Positions 40,022 through 51,680 are shown, numbered from the stretch's first letter. The stretch is 64,000 nt of DNA from Glaciecola sp. (GCA_029251505.1 JAQXDG010000081.1:1-64000), one strand, 5' to 3'. Notes: generated by a model not told the origin, from the sequence alone. Program-made: numbers and translations.

Positions 40022-41311
40022 ATGCAAGTATTAATCATTGGTAATGGTGGCAGAGAGCACGCACTCGCGTGGAAAGCCGCCCAATGCCAAGATGTAAGCA
40101 AAGTATTCGTCGCACCTGGAAACGCTGGCACTGCGCATGAAGCAAATTTAGAAAACGTGGATATCAGTGTGGGTGACATTGCCGGTTTAGTTAAATTTGC
40201 ACAAGACAACGCGATTGAATTAACGATTGTCGGTCCTGAAGCACCGTTAGTTGACGGTGTGGTAGATGCATTTACTGCTGCCGGTTTACCTTGTTTTGGT
40301 CCGACCGCTGCGGCTGCTCAACTAGAAGGTTCTAAAGCGTTTACTAAAGACTTTTTAGCGCGCCATCAGATCCCAACCGGTGACTATGAAAACTTCACTG
40401 AAATCGAACCCGCTTTAGCGTATGTTCGTGAAAAAGGGGCACCGATTGTCATCAAAGCCGATGGCTTGGCAGCTGGTAAAGGCGTCATTGTAGCAATGAC
40501 GTTAACTGAAGCTGAAGATGCAATCAAAGATATGCTTGCTGGCAATGCGTTTGGTGCAGCGGGCAGCCGTGTCGTCGTTGAAGAGTTCTTAGACGGTGAA
40601 GAAGCTAGCTTTATCGTCATGGTTGACGGCAAAAACATCGCGTCTTTTGCGACTTCTCAAGATCATAAACGTGTGGGTGATGGTGATACCGGTCTAAATA
40701 CTGGCGGTATGGGCGCTTATTCTCCCGCACCGGTTGTCACACCAGAAATACATGCACGTGTAATGGCCGAAGTCATCGAACCAACTGTGTCGGGTATGGC
40801 AGCAGAAGGCAATGATTATACTGGTTTCTTGTATGCCGGTCTGATGATCATGGCAGATGGCACACCAAAAGTCATCGAATACAATTGTCGCTTTGGTGAT
40901 CCAGAGACTCAGCCAATTATGTTACGTTTACAATCTGATTTAGTGGCGTTATGCTTAGCAGCAACTAAAGGTGAATTAGCCGACACCGTGATTGAGTTTG
41001 ATGCACGTCCAGCTGTCGGGGTTGTACTTGCTGCCGGCGGTTACCCTGGTGATTATGCCAAAGGTACCGTCATACATGGTCTCGGTGCGGGTGAATCAGC
41101 CACAGCCAAAGTATTCCATGCTGGCACAACGACCAATTCTGAAGGTCAGGTTGTGACTGCTGGCGGGCGTGTATTATGCGCCACGGCAATGGGTGATACG
41201 GTCACTGAAGCACAACAAGCGGCGTACACCTTAGCCAAAGAAATCACCTGGGATGGCATGTTCCATCGCAACGATATTGCCTATCGCGCCATTGCCAGAG
41301 AAAACCAATAG
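40022..41311 (+). CDS. purD: Phosphoribosylamine-glycine ligase
   Basis: MQVLIIGNGGREHALAWKAAQ; IVIKADGLAAGKGVIVA; YNCRFGDPETQ. Confidence 0.97.
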   Translation: MQVLIIGNGGREHALAWKAAQCQDVSKVFVAPGNAGTAHEANLENVDISVGDIAGLVKFAQDNAIELTIVGPEAPLVDGVVDAFTAAGLPCFGPTAAAAQLEGSKAFTKDFLARHQIPTGDYENFTEIEPALAYVREKGAPIVIKADGLAAGKGVIVAMTLTEAEDAIKDMLAGNAFGAAGSRVVVEEFLDGEEASFIVMVDGKNIASFATSQDHKRVGDGDTGLNTGGMGAYSPAPVVTPEIHARVMAEVIEPTVSGMAAEGNDYTGFLYAGLMIMADGTPKVIEYNCRFGDPETQPIMLRLQSDLVALCLAATKGELADTVIEFDARPAVGVVLAAGGYPGDYAKGTVIHGLGAGESATAKVFHAGTTTNSEGQVVTAGGRVLCATAMGDTVTEAQQAAYTLAKEITWDGMFHRNDIAYRAIARENQ

Positions 41312-41320
41312 GAATTAAAC

Positions 41321-42223
41321 ATGTCAGCTAAACATCCCATTATTGCAATTACGGGTTCATCGGGTGCCGGTACGACTACCACCACCAATGCTATTCGTCA
41401 TATTTTTCGCAATTTGAATGTTAATGCTGCTGGGGTTAGCGGTGATAGTTTTCACCGTTACACCCGTCCTGAAATGGAACTCGAAATCCGTAAAGCACAA
41501 GAACAAGGTAAACATATTAGTTACTTTGGTCCGATTGCCAATGATTTCGAGTTACTCGAAAACCTATTTACTGAATACGGCAAAGCTGGTAGCGGTCAGT
41601 ACCGTCAGTATTTGCATACCTTTGATGAAGCCGTGCCGTTTAATCAAATGCCCGGTACATTTACCCCGTGGCAGGATCTGCCCAAAGGCACCGACTTATT
41701 ATTTTACGAAGGTCTACATGGCGGGATCTCAACCGAAGACCATGATGTGGCCAAGCATGTTGATTTGTTAGTCGGCATGGTACCTATTGTAAATTTAGAA
41801 TGGATCCAAAAAATCGTTCGTGACACGACTGATCGTGGCCATAGTCGCGAAGCCGTAATGAGTAGCATCGTGCGCTCATTGGATGATTATTTTCAATATA
41901 TCACACCACAGTTTTCACAAACCCATGTGAATTTTCAACGTGTACCTACCGTCGATACATCTAATCCTTTTAGTGCTCGTGAAATTCCCACCCAAGATGA
42001 AAGTTTTGTTGTGGTGCGTTTTCGCCGTGAAATGACCAATGTCGATTATCCATTTTTATTAAAAATGATTGATGGCGCCTTCATGTCACGCGTTAATACG
42101 ATTGTCGTGCCCGGTGGTAAAATGGGTCTAGCGATGGAATTGATCCTCACCCCTCTAATAAAAGATATCTTAGAAGCTAAGCGCCGAGCCAGTATTCAAA
42201 TGGATTGGGTTCAAGACAATTAA
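41321..42223 (+). CDS. Phosphoribulokinase-family protein
   Basis: IIAITGSSGAGTTTTTNAIRHIF; GDSFHRYTRPEM; LLFYEGLHGG; HSREAVMSSIVRSLDDYFQYITPQFS. Confidence 0.88.
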   Translation: MSAKHPIIAITGSSGAGTTTTTNAIRHIFRNLNVNAAGVSGDSFHRYTRPEMELEIRKAQEQGKHISYFGPIANDFELLENLFTEYGKAGSGQYRQYLHTFDEAVPFNQMPGTFTPWQDLPKGTDLLFYEGLHGGISTEDHDVAKHVDLLVGMVPIVNLEWIQKIVRDTTDRGHSREAVMSSIVRSLDDYFQYITPQFSQTHVNFQRVPTVDTSNPFSAREIPTQDESFVVVRFRREMTNVDYPFLLKMIDGAFMSRVNTIVVPGGKMGLAMELILTPLIKDILEAKRRASIQMDWVQDN

Positions 42224-42371
42224 TCACGAGTCGCTTGCTGCTATTAAGTGTCATTTGTAGTGCTTTGACAAACTTTGTAACATCATCCTAGCCCTAAATT
42301 AGCAAAATATATTGGCTTTTTAGTCACTTACTTTATAGTGTTAAGACAGTTTAGTTTTGGAGTACAGGTGA

Positions 42372-43097
42372 ATGGGTCAGGAAACCTCAAAAATTCTCGT
42401 TGTTGATGATGACATGCGCTTGCGTAGTTTATTGGAACGTTATCTAGTAGAGCAAGGCTTTCAAGTCCGGTCCGCAGCCAATGCAGAGCAGATGGATCGC
42501 TTACTTGAGCGCGAAAACTTTCATTTATTAGTCCTTGATTTAATGCTCCCTGGTGAAGATGGATTATCGATTTGTCGTCGCCTCCGACAAAAAGAAAACG
42601 AAATCCCGATCATCATGCTCACCGCCAAAGGCGATGAAGTCGACCGAATTATCGGCCTTGAAATGGGCGCGGATGATTACTTACCCAAGCCATTTAACCC
42701 TAGAGAGCTGTTAGCACGTGCTAAAGCCGTGTTGCGCCGTAAGTCTGTTGAAGCCCCTGGTGCGCCGGCACAAGCTGAGCAAATTATTGAATTTGCCACT
42801 TACCGACTCAATCTCGCCACCCGAGAAATGTCCACCAATGGCAAGCCAATGACATTGACTAGTGGCGAATTTGCAGTGTTAAAATCCCTTGTGACGCATC
42901 CCCGTGAACCGTTATCACGTGATAAGTTGATGAACCTCGCCCGTGGACGCGATTATGGCGCACTTGAACGCAGTATTGATGTGCAAGTGTCCCGCTTACG
43001 CCGCATGCTAGAACAAGATCCGACGAATCCGCGTTACATCCAAACGGTATGGGGATTAGGTTATGTCTTTGTTCCAGATGGTACAGATGTTAGTTAA
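42372..43097 (+). CDS. ompR: Response regulator OmpR
   Basis: MGQETSKILVVDDDMRLRSLLERYLVEQGFQVR; winged-helix DNA-binding domain; followed by envZ. Confidence 0.95.
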   Translation: MGQETSKILVVDDDMRLRSLLERYLVEQGFQVRSAANAEQMDRLLERENFHLLVLDLMLPGEDGLSICRRLRQKENEIPIIMLTAKGDEVDRIIGLEMGADDYLPKPFNPRELLARAKAVLRRKSVEAPGAPAQAEQIIEFATYRLNLATREMSTNGKPMTLTSGEFAVLKSLVTHPREPLSRDKLMNLARGRDYGALERSIDVQVSRLRRMLEQDPTNPRYIQTVWGLGYVFVPDGTDVS

Positions 43098-43151
43098 TAC
43101 TTGCATCTGTGCGTGTTTTGCCTGCAACACACTAAAGCAAAATTAATCACT

Positions 43152-44438
43152 ATGTCATTACTCCCTAAAAGTGCATTTGCCCAAACGGTACTATTAATTG
43201 GTGCGTTGCTGCTCGTCAACCAAGTTGTTTCCTACTTGTCGGTGACCTATTATTTTATTCAACCTAGTTATCAACAAATAAACTCATTGGTCGCCACTCA
43301 AGTCGATACATTATTTGATCAGGACATCATCAGTGACGATCAACGCCGTCAGCAATTTTCAGCTCGTACAGGGATTCAATTTTTAGCGCCACAAGAAGCC
43401 ATCATCGCTGGGTTAAATGATGCGACGTATTATCGTTTTATGTCCAGTCAGATTGCTAGTCAACTGGGTGGTGATACCGAAGTCCGACTCAGCACCCAAA
43501 TGCCGTACCGCATTTGGATCAATCCGCCACAAAATCCGAATATATGGATCGTCTTTCCCATGCCTGGTGTGGGTGAAACCAATTTTTCGCCCCTAACCAT
43601 CATATTGTTAGTGATTGGTATTTTGAGCGTCATTGGTGGATATGTGTTTGTGCTGCGAATGACACGGCCGCTGCGCGCATTACAAATTGCCGCTAAACAA
43701 GTTGGCCAAGGTGAATTTCCAGAACCCTTAGCGCCTAAAGGTGCGACCGAAATGCAAGCGGTGACACAGGCGTTTAACCAAATGGCTAACAGTATCAAAC
43801 GCTTGGAACAAGATCGTAATCTAATGACGGCAGGGATATCACATGACCTTCGTACACCATTAACACGTATTCGCTTGGCGACAGAAATGATGGATGAAAA
43901 ACATGATTGGGTTAAAGAAGGGATCGTACAAGATATTGAAGATATGAACGATATTATTGATCAGTTTATCGATTACGCCCGCCATGATCGTGAAGAACAA
44001 CGTGAACAATGTAATCTTAATAAAATAGTCGAAGACGTGGTGCAAGCTAGGCACTTTGATGATAATCATACCATTGCACAAAAGCTAACCCCTATTCCCG
44101 ATATCGCGCTGCGCCGAATTGCCATTAAACGTGTACTCGATAATTTAATTGAGAATGCGTTTCGCTATGGGTCTGATCATATAGAAATTCATACCAAGGC
44201 ATTATTTAAAGAAAAGCAAATTGTGTGTCAGATCCGGGATTTTGGCGCAGGCATTGAACCTGAACAACTTCCATCACTATTAAAACCGTTTACGCAAGGT
44301 GACAGCGCGCGCGGAAGTTCAGGCTCTGGTTTAGGGCTGGCGATAATTAAGCGTATTATTGATATGCACCATGGTCAGGTGAGTTTTACTAATCATCCTG
44401 ACGGTGGGCTGGTGGTCGAGTTCAGATTACCGATGTAA
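43152..44438 (+). CDS. envZ: Osmosensor histidine kinase EnvZ
   Basis: [21 protein letters not shown]-box; [12 protein letters not shown]; adjacent to ompR. Confidence 0.92.
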   Translation: MSLLPKSAFAQTVLLIGALLLVNQVVSYLSVTYYFIQPSYQQINSLVATQVDTLFDQDIISDDQRRQQFSARTGIQFLAPQEAIIAGLNDATYYRFMSSQIASQLGGDTEVRLSTQMPYRIWINPPQNPNIWIVFPMPGVGETNFSPLTIILLVIGILSVIGGYVFVLRMTRPLRALQIAAKQVGQGEFPEPLAPKGATEMQAVTQAFNQMANSIKRLEQDRNLMTAGISHDLRTPLTRIRLATEMMDEKHDWVKEGIVQDIEDMNDIIDQFIDYARHDREEQREQCNLNKIVEDVVQARHFDDNHTIAQKLTPIPDIALRRIAIKRVLDNLIENAFRYGSDHIEIHTKALFKEKQIVCQIRDFGAGIEPEQLPSLLKPFTQGDSARGSSGSGLGLAIIKRIIDMHHGQVSFTNHPDGGLVVEFRLPM

Positions 44439-44475
44439 TTGGTGTTACCCCCTATTGATAAGGGGGTATGACTCG

Positions 44476-45381
44476 TTATTGTTGAGTTGGACTGGCATCA
44501 GGATCGAATCCAGAGTGAATTGTTTCAACATCAAGTGCATCAAAACGGTACTCTTTATTACAAAATTGACAATGCATTTTAATATCACCATCTTCTTCGA
44601 CAATCTTAAGTAATTCTGTTTTATCTATATGCTGTAAGGCAATTATCGTGTTTTCACGCGAGCAATGACATTCAAATTTAACCGCAGCAGGCGTAAACAC
44701 TTCAACTTCTTCTTGATGATACAAGCGATACATCACATCGGTCGCTTCTAAACTAAATAATTCTTCGGCTTTAAGCGTATCAGTTAACGCGGCAATATGG
44801 GCAAAATCAGTGGATTCGGCAACATTGGTCGCCTCGCTACTGGTTGGTAAAATTTGCAATAATGTCCCGCCAGCCATTGGGTTTTCACCTTGCTGAGCAA
44901 ACAATCTGACTTGCGTCATTAGCTGCTCCGACTGTAAAAAATATTGTTCGATACAGCCCGCTAAACTCGGTTGTTCCAGTCCGACAATCCCTTGATAACG
45001 CTCACCTTCTTGTGGCGTAATGGTAATGACCAAATACCCTTTATCGAATAACGCTGAAAAGTCTTCAGGCAGTTCAGTGACCGTTTCATCCCAACGTGCT
45101 ACACCACGTAACTTCAGATCATGGGTACCATTAACTACTGCGTATTTGATGATCCCTTCAGATTGGATTTGCAGGCCAATTTCACCTTCAAACTTCAATG
45201 TTGCGTTAAGTAACGTTGTCGCCGCCATTAACTCACCGAGCAACGTTTGAATGATCGGAGGATAAGTATAAGAACTTAGAATATCGCGGTAAGTATCTTG
45301 TAATTGAACTAACTCACCTCGCACATTGGCTTGGTTAAACAAAAAACGCTGAACTTGATCAACACTTGCAATCCCAGACAT
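44476..45381 (-). CDS. hslO: Redox-regulated chaperone Hsp33
   Basis: RFLFNQANVRGELVQL; CHCSRENT...CQFCNKEYRFD Zn-binding cysteines. Confidence 0.95.
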   Translation of the reverse strand: MSGIASVDQVQRFLFNQANVRGELVQLQDTYRDILSSYTYPPIIQTLLGELMAATTLLNATLKFEGEIGLQIQSEGIIKYAVVNGTHDLKLRGVARWDETVTELPEDFSALFDKGYLVITITPQEGERYQGIVGLEQPSLAGCIEQYFLQSEQLMTQVRLFAQQGENPMAGGTLLQILPTSSEATNVAESTDFAHIAALTDTLKAEELFSLEATDVMYRLYHQEEVEVFTPAAVKFECHCSRENTIIALQHIDKTELLKIVEEDGDIKMHCQFCNKEYRFDALDVETIHSGFDPDASPTQQ

Positions 45382-45423
45382 AGATACTCTTCTCTTGTTG
45401 TAATATTTAGTCGTATAACTAAA

Positions 45424-45801
45424 TTATTGGTGTTTTAAATGAATGATTTGGCGACGTTGCTTTTTATCCGGTTTGGTGTCCGGTTTAGGGCTATGAAACG
45501 CCGATAGTTTTCTTGCTTCTGCGTTTTTTTCACGCTTAGCGATACTTTCCGCCGTTTCGGTATACATCCCAAGAACCATTGGAGCAGCCCGGCGTTTATC
45601 AAAAATTTCAGTAATGACCAGCTCTTTGCTATCAAACCCAGCAGGTACTTTTAGGGTGGCATTTAACTCAACCGTTTTGCTCGGTTTAGTGCGCTGTCCA
45701 TTATAATGTATTTTACCTGCCTGCACAGCTTCACGCGCATTTGCTCGAGTTTTGAACAGTCTTGCTGCCCATAGCCACTTGTCGATCCGAACGTTTTCCA
45801 T
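45424..45801 (-). CDS. hslR: Heat shock protein 15 (S4-domain RNA-binding protein)
   Basis: VRIDKWLWAARLFKTRANAREAVQAGKIHYNGQRTKPSKTV. Confidence 0.93.
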   Translation of the reverse strand: MENVRIDKWLWAARLFKTRANAREAVQAGKIHYNGQRTKPSKTVELNATLKVPAGFDSKELVITEIFDKRRAAPMVLGMYTETAESIAKREKNAEARKLSAFHSPKPDTKPDKKQRRQIIHLKHQ

Positions 45802-45940
45802 AATTTACACACTTATTGGTATTTTAAGACATAAATAGTTAACATAGTGTCTGTATATTTTACCCTATTCAGCGTATATTCATACAGCCAATTAGATACT
45901 AGCTCTACAAAATTGCATTTTTAATTTTACAACAAGAATA

Positions 45941-46867
45941 ATGATAACTAATCACACCGCAATTAACGCGTTACTCAACGCTATCAAACAACCTAAGAAC
46001 AAGGCTTTACTCAAGTCCTTGATGCTTTTGTTATTAATTATTTATATCTTATTTACATTGGCAAATATGTTTTGGCAGTTTGTCCCAGCGCCTGCGTCAC
46101 CTAAAATTCCAATGCAAATCTCGCAGCAACAATCACAAACTAATAACAGCACCGGTAATGTCCAAGATTTAATCGCAGTCAATATCTTTGGTAAAGCCAA
46201 AGCTGTCTCTGTTCAACCTGTTAGTACCGTGACCAATGCCCCTGAAACAAAATTAAGTTTAACCCTCACAGGTGTCGTCGCCTCTACCACCGAAGAAGAT
46301 GGTGCCGCTATTATCTCTAATCGTAATACCCAAAGTACTTATGGCATTGGCGAAAAAATCGAAGGAACGCAAGCCATCTTAAGCCGCGTTTTTGCAGACC
46401 GTGTTATTATCAGTAATCGCGGTGCAAAAGAAACCCTCATGCTAGATGGTATCGATTTTTCTAAAATATCGTCCCAAGTAGACGCACCCGATAGCAACGC
46501 AGTATTTTTACCTGCCAACCAAACCATTCCCAAGAATATCGTCAAAACAGTCGCTGAGGGGCCTAGCCTAGAAAGCATCGCACAATTACGCGACAAACCT
46601 GAAAAATTTATCGATTTTATTAATGTCGCCCCCGTTCGAAATGATGGCGAACTACAAGGCTACAAAGTATCGCCTGGCAAAGATGCCGCGTTATTCAATG
46701 AAACAGGATTACAGACCGGTGATGTCATTACCTATATCAACGGCTTAGATTTAACCCAACCGCGAGAGGCGGTAGAAGCAATGCAATCACTCCGAGAATC
46801 AGATAGCTTGGAAATATCAGTGTTGCGTAACGATCAACCCATGACATTGTCGTTATCTTTACCCTAA
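45941..46867 (+). CDS. gspC: Type II secretion system protein GspC
   Basis: N-terminal TM, HR domain (LTLTGVVASTTEEDGAAIISNR), C-terminal PDZ; first gene of gsp operon. Confidence 0.92.
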   Translation: MITNHTAINALLNAIKQPKNKALLKSLMLLLLIIYILFTLANMFWQFVPAPASPKIPMQISQQQSQTNNSTGNVQDLIAVNIFGKAKAVSVQPVSTVTNAPETKLSLTLTGVVASTTEEDGAAIISNRNTQSTYGIGEKIEGTQAILSRVFADRVIISNRGAKETLMLDGIDFSKISSQVDAPDSNAVFLPANQTIPKNIVKTVAEGPSLESIAQLRDKPEKFIDFINVAPVRNDGELQGYKVSPGKDAALFNETGLQTGDVITYINGLDLTQPREAVEAMQSLRESDSLEISVLRNDQPMTLSLSLP

Positions 46868-46883
46868 CGACAATGCAATTTCG

Positions 46884-48989
46884 GTGAATTATTCACAAGG
46901 TACTATGTCTATGTTTTCAAACCTGGTTTCTCAAGTTAAAACCATTTCAGTCGCAACCGTAATGACCGTGGCCATTGTGGTTGCTGCAATCCCTGTGACA
47001 ACCACGTCTTTTGCTGTGCTCGCAGCACAATATTCACCGAACTTTAAAAATACCGATATCAATGAATTTATTGCGATTGTCGGTAAAAACCTTCAACGCA
47101 CCATTATCGTAGACCCAAATGTACGAGGCAAAATTTCAGTCCGCAGTTATGATTTATTAGATGAAGAACAATATTATCAATTCTTTTTAAACGTTCTACA
47201 AGTCTATGATTTTGCAGTCATTGAGATGCCTAGTGGTATTTTAAAAGTTATTCGTTCCAAAGATGCCAAAAGTTCTAATTTGCCCGTGGTCGAAGGTAAT
47301 ATTCAGAATGGCGATGAGATGATCACGCGCGTGATCCCCGTCTATAACGTTCCGGTTCGTGAATTAACGCCATTATTGAGACAACTCAATGACAGCGCCG
47401 GCGGCGGTAATGTCGTGAGTCATGATGCATCCAACGTGATGATGCTAACCGGTCGAGCAGCCGTGATTAACCGCCTAGTTGAAATCATCGAACGCGTCGA
47501 TAGAGCAGGCGATGAAGAAGTCGAAATTATCAAACTTAAATTCGCCTCAGCATCTGAAATGGTGCGCATTATTGATAGTATTAATAAATCCCAAGGTAAA
47601 GCTGCTGCCAATACCGGTAAATCAGAACCTCGTGTTGTTGCCGACGACCGCACCAATTCGGTTATCGTCAGTGGTGATGTCAAAGCACGTCAACGTCTGA
47701 TTAACCTGATCACACGCATGGATCAAGAATTAGAAACCAGCGGTAACACCCGCGTTATATTTCTTAACTATGCCAAAGCCGATGATTTGGTCAAAGTCTT
47801 AAAAGGTGTATCAGAAAGTATTCAAGCCGAAGAAAAAGGTGGCACCAGCTCTCGCTCTAAATCAAGCTCGGGTCGTGAAGTCAGCATTGATGCCCACGAA
47901 GATTCCAACTCACTCGTCATTACCGCTGAACCAGATATGATGCGTTCATTAGAAGAAGTGATTCGCCAATTAGATGTGCGTCGTGCTCAGGTACAAGTAG
48001 AAGCGATTATTGTTGAAGTCTTTGAAGGTGATGGCACAACCTTGGGTGTTCAATTGGTTTCTGAAGAAGGTGGTGGTACACAATTTACCAACGGCGTTGT
48101 CGGTGTCGGCTCTTTAGGCGTGGCATTACGTCAAGCTGAAGACAAAATATCGACTGTCACGACCTCGGCTAATGATGGTAGCCCAATTGAAACGACGGAT
48201 ACTACCCCTGGTGATTTTACTGCACTTGCTACTTTGTTAGGTGGTGCTAATGGGATGATTGCTGGGATTATCCAAAATGGTTGGGGCGCAGTAGTGCAAG
48301 CGGTATCCACCGATACCAATTCAAATATCTTAGCTACACCACATTTAACCACCATGGATAATGAAGAAGCATTCTTTATTGTCGGACAAGAAGTACCGAT
48401 TATTACAGGTACCTCTACCGGTTCTAACAACTCCAATCCATTCCAAACGGTCGAGCGTCAAGAAGTAGGGATCAAACTCAAGGTCACCCCACAAATTAAC
48501 GAAGGTGATGCCGTTCAATTACTGATCGAACAAGAAGTATCGAGTGTTTCTGGTGCGACTTCGGTGGATATTTCAATTAACAAGCGTGAAATCAAAACCA
48601 CCGTCATCGTCGATGATGGCGGCACGATTGTCTTAGGTGGATTAATTGATGAAGATGTGCAAGAAAGTGTCTCGAAGGTGCCAATCTTAGGCGATGTTCC
48701 TTTCTTAGGGCATTTATTCAAAACGACCACGTCGAGCAAACGTAAGCGTAATTTGATGGTGTTTTTACGTCCGACGATTGTCCGTGACGGCGTAACCATG
48801 AACAAAATGTCACACCGTAAATACAACTACATCCGTGCCGAACAACTTAAGCGTCAAGCAGATGGTATTCCGTTAATGCCTAATTCTCAAGGCCCTAGCC
48901 TACCAGAGTGGAATGATGCATTGAGCTTACCACCATCATTTGAAGATTACTTGATGGAAAAAGACAAGCAAGCGAACGATAACGACTAA
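46884..48989 (+). CDS. gspD: Type II secretion secretin GspD
   Basis: N0-N3 and secretin domains (VVADDRTNSVIVSGD; VPILGDVPFLGHLFKTT). Confidence 0.96.
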   Translation: MNYSQGTMSMFSNLVSQVKTISVATVMTVAIVVAAIPVTTTSFAVLAAQYSPNFKNTDINEFIAIVGKNLQRTIIVDPNVRGKISVRSYDLLDEEQYYQFFLNVLQVYDFAVIEMPSGILKVIRSKDAKSSNLPVVEGNIQNGDEMITRVIPVYNVPVRELTPLLRQLNDSAGGGNVVSHDASNVMMLTGRAAVINRLVEIIERVDRAGDEEVEIIKLKFASASEMVRIIDSINKSQGKAAANTGKSEPRVVADDRTNSVIVSGDVKARQRLINLITRMDQELETSGNTRVIFLNYAKADDLVKVLKGVSESIQAEEKGGTSSRSKSSSGREVSIDAHEDSNSLVITAEPDMMRSLEEVIRQLDVRRAQVQVEAIIVEVFEGDGTTLGVQLVSEEGGGTQFTNGVVGVGSLGVALRQAEDKISTVTTSANDGSPIETTDTTPGDFTALATLLGGANGMIAGIIQNGWGAVVQAVSTDTNSNILATPHLTTMDNEEAFFIVGQEVPIITGTSTGSNNSNPFQTVERQEVGIKLKVTPQINEGDAVQLLIEQEVSSVSGATSVDISINKREIKTTVIVDDGGTIVLGGLIDEDVQESVSKVPILGDVPFLGHLFKTTTSSKRKRNLMVFLRPTIVRDGVTMNKMSHRKYNYIRAEQLKRQADGIPLMPNSQGPSLPEWNDALSLPPSFEDYLMEKDKQANDND

Positions 48990-48998
48990 GGGTGACCA

Positions 48999-50447
48999 AT
49001 GGATATTAGCTTTAGTTTTGCCAAACGTCATCAAATCTTATTAGATCCGGTGACGCCTACGGTTTTTTATACACAAGAAACCGCGCTTGAGGTGTTTGCT
49101 GAAGTGCGTCGCGCTTTTGGGAGCGGTTTTGCGTTGGAACAAGTGCCAACCGATAAATTTGAAACGTTACTCACGTCTTTTTATCAACGAGATTCTTCTG
49201 AAGCAAAACAACTAATGGAAGACTTAGGCAATGAAAGTGACTTGTTTGCGCTGGCTGAAGAACTTCCTGATACCGAAGATCTTCTCGATAGCGAAGATGA
49301 TGCGCCCATTATCAAACTCATCAACGCGATGCTCGGTGAAGCGATCAAAGAAGGCGCCTCTGATATTCATATCGAGACATTTGAAAATCAACTTGTTGTT
49401 CGTTTTCGAGTAGATGGGGTTTTACGTGAAATTTTACGTCCCAATCGTAAAATGTCCTCGATGCTTGTCTCGCGTATTAAAGTCATGGCTAAACTCGATA
49501 TCGCTGAAAAGCGCATTCCTCAAGACGGTCGAATTTCACTAAAAATCGCTGGTCGTGCGGTAGATGTGCGTGTTTCGACGATGCCATCGAGCCATGGTGA
49601 GCGCGTCGTATTGCGATTATTAGACAAAAATAACGTGAGATTAAACCTTGAAGATCTGGGTATGACAGCAGCCAATCGTACTATTTTCTCTGACTTGATC
49701 CGCAAGCCTCATGGCATCATTTTGGTTACTGGTCCAACGGGTTCAGGTAAATCCACCACCTTGTATGCAGGATTAAGTGAAATCAATTCCAAAGACCGTA
49801 ATATTTTAACCGTTGAAGATCCCATTGAATTTGATCTGCAAGGGATTGGTCAAACCCAAGTCAACACGCGTGTCGATATGACATTTGCGCGCGGGCTTCG
49901 TGCTATTCTAAGGCAAGATCCTGATGTAGTCATGATCGGTGAAATCCGCGATTGTGAAACAGCAGAAATTGCAGTACAAGCGAGTTTAACCGGCCACCTA
50001 GTGTTATCCACTCTACACACCAATACCGCTGCTGGCGCCATTACGCGCTTAGAAGATATGGGCATTGAACCGTTTTTATTATCATCGAGCTTACTCGCAG
50101 TATTATCACAACGCCTAGTCCGTACCTTATGCATAGACTGTAAAATCCCACATGAAGCGACTCCCTCTGAGTGTGAAGTACTGGGATTAACGACGCCGCA
50201 AATCATTTATTCTCCAGGTGATTGTATTACTTGCAACCATACAGGCTATCGTGGCAGAACGGGTATTCATGAGCTACTCCGCGTCAATGAAGATGTCCGG
50301 GAACTGATGCATACTGGTAAAGGTGAGCAAGCCATCGAAAAATTGATCCGCAAAGATACGCCGAGCATCCGCTCTGATGGTTGCGATAAAGTCCTCAGTG
50401 GCGTGACTTCTCTGGAAGAAGTACTGCGCGTAACGCGCGAGGAATAA
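48999..50447 (+). CDS. gspE: Type II secretion ATPase GspE
   Basis: [15 protein letters not shown] Walker A; CIDCK...[19 protein letters not shown] Zn motif. Confidence 0.96.
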   Translation: MDISFSFAKRHQILLDPVTPTVFYTQETALEVFAEVRRAFGSGFALEQVPTDKFETLLTSFYQRDSSEAKQLMEDLGNESDLFALAEELPDTEDLLDSEDDAPIIKLINAMLGEAIKEGASDIHIETFENQLVVRFRVDGVLREILRPNRKMSSMLVSRIKVMAKLDIAEKRIPQDGRISLKIAGRAVDVRVSTMPSSHGERVVLRLLDKNNVRLNLEDLGMTAANRTIFSDLIRKPHGIILVTGPTGSGKSTTLYAGLSEINSKDRNILTVEDPIEFDLQGIGQTQVNTRVDMTFARGLRAILRQDPDVVMIGEIRDCETAEIAVQASLTGHLVLSTLHTNTAAGAITRLEDMGIEPFLLSSSLLAVLSQRLVRTLCIDCKIPHEATPSECEVLGLTTPQIIYSPGDCITCNHTGYRGRTGIHELLRVNEDVRELMHTGKGEQAIEKLIRKDTPSIRSDGCDKVLSGVTSLEEVLRVTREE

Positions 50448-50453
50448 CGGTTT

Positions 50454-51680
50454 ATGGCAGCGTTTGCATTTGAAGCAGTCAATCCACAAGGCAAAACCAA
50501 GAAAGGCGTACTTGAAGGCGATAACGCGCGTCAAATACGTCAACAACTGCGTGAACAAGGACTGATCCCTGTTACTGTTGAGCAAGTCAAAGAACAACAA
50601 ACAAACAAAAATAATGCATTTCAATTTACGTTATTCAAACCCAGTATCTCTGCTGGTGAATTAGCATTATTAACCCGTCAGTTAGCCACCTTAGTTGAAG
50701 CTGCATTACCGATTGAAGAGGCCTTATTAGCGGTCGCTGAACAGAGCGAAAAACCTCGTCAAAAGAATATGATGATGGCAGTGCGGTCTAAAGTAGTTGA
50801 AGGGTTTGGTTTAGCTGAAGCGTTAGGGGATTTTCCGAGTATATTTGATACCTTGTTTATTGCAATGGTAGCTGCAGGTGAAAAATCTGGGCACTTAGAC
50901 GTGGTGCTTAACCGCTTAGCTGATTACACTGAAAATCGAGAAAAAACCCGCAGCCAAGTGATCCAAGCCATGATTTATCCGGGCTTGATGATGTTTTTTG
51001 CTGTCGCTATCACGGTTTTATTGTTAACCGTCGTCGTGCCTAAAATTGTCACCCAATTTGAGCATATGGGGCAAGGCTTACCTCCTATTACCCAAATCGT
51101 CATGGATATTTCAACTTTTTTACAAGCATCCTGGATGTGGGTAGTGATTGCGTTAGTTGTTGCTATCATCGGCGCACAACGTACCTTACGCATTCCGGCC
51201 ATGCAGCTCAAATTCCATCGCTGGATATTGGACGTGCCACTCATCGGTAAAGTCAATCGTGGTCTAAATACCGCACGTTTTGCTCGCACCTTATCCATTT
51301 TAACTGCCAGTGCCGTACCGCTACTCGAAGCGATGAAAATTGCCAGCGATGTACTACTCAATAAGCATATAAAAGCCCAAGTCGCTGAATCTGCGATCAT
51401 GGTCAAAGAAGGCGCGAGTTTACGTGCCGCATTAGATAAAACCAAAATATTCCCGCCCATGATGATGCATATGATTGCCTCGGGCGAACGCTCTGGTGAG
51501 TTACAAGGAATGTTAGCTCGAGCGGCGGATAACCAAGACCGTGAATTTGAATCTCTGGTTGGTGTGTCACTCAAAGTCTTTGAGCCACTGCTAATCGTTT
51601 CTATGGCAGGCATAGTGCTGTTTATTGTACTGGCTATCCTGCAACCCATAATCGCATTAAATAGCATGGTGAATACGTAA
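50454..51680 (+). CDS. gspF: Type II secretion inner membrane protein GspF
   Basis: AFEAVNPQGKTKKGVLEGDNARQIRQQLREQGLIPV; follows gspE. Confidence 0.96.
   Translation: MAAFAFEAVNPQGKTKKGVLEGDNARQIRQQLREQGLIPVTVEQVKEQQTNKNNAFQFTLFKPSISAGELALLTRQLATLVEAALPIEEALLAVAEQSEKPRQKNMMMAVRSKVVEGFGLAEALGDFPSIFDTLFIAMVAAGEKSGHLDVVLNRLADYTENREKTRSQVIQAMIYPGLMMFFAVAITVLLLTVVVPKIVTQFEHMGQGLPPITQIVMDISTFLQASWMWVVIALVVAIIGAQRTLRIPAMQLKFHRWILDVPLIGKVNRGLNTARFARTLSILTASAVPLLEAMKIASDVLLNKHIKAQVAESAIMVKEGASLRAALDKTKIFPPMMMHMIASGERSGELQGMLARAADNQDREFESLVGVSLKVFEPLLIVSMAGIVLFIVLAILQPIIALNSMVNT

Noticed and set aside
45872-45887. Second LexA-like sequence gcgtatattcatacag between hslR and gspC
   Set aside because: Only about 12 of 16 positions match and the 5' CTG is missing; likely AT-rich promoter sequence.
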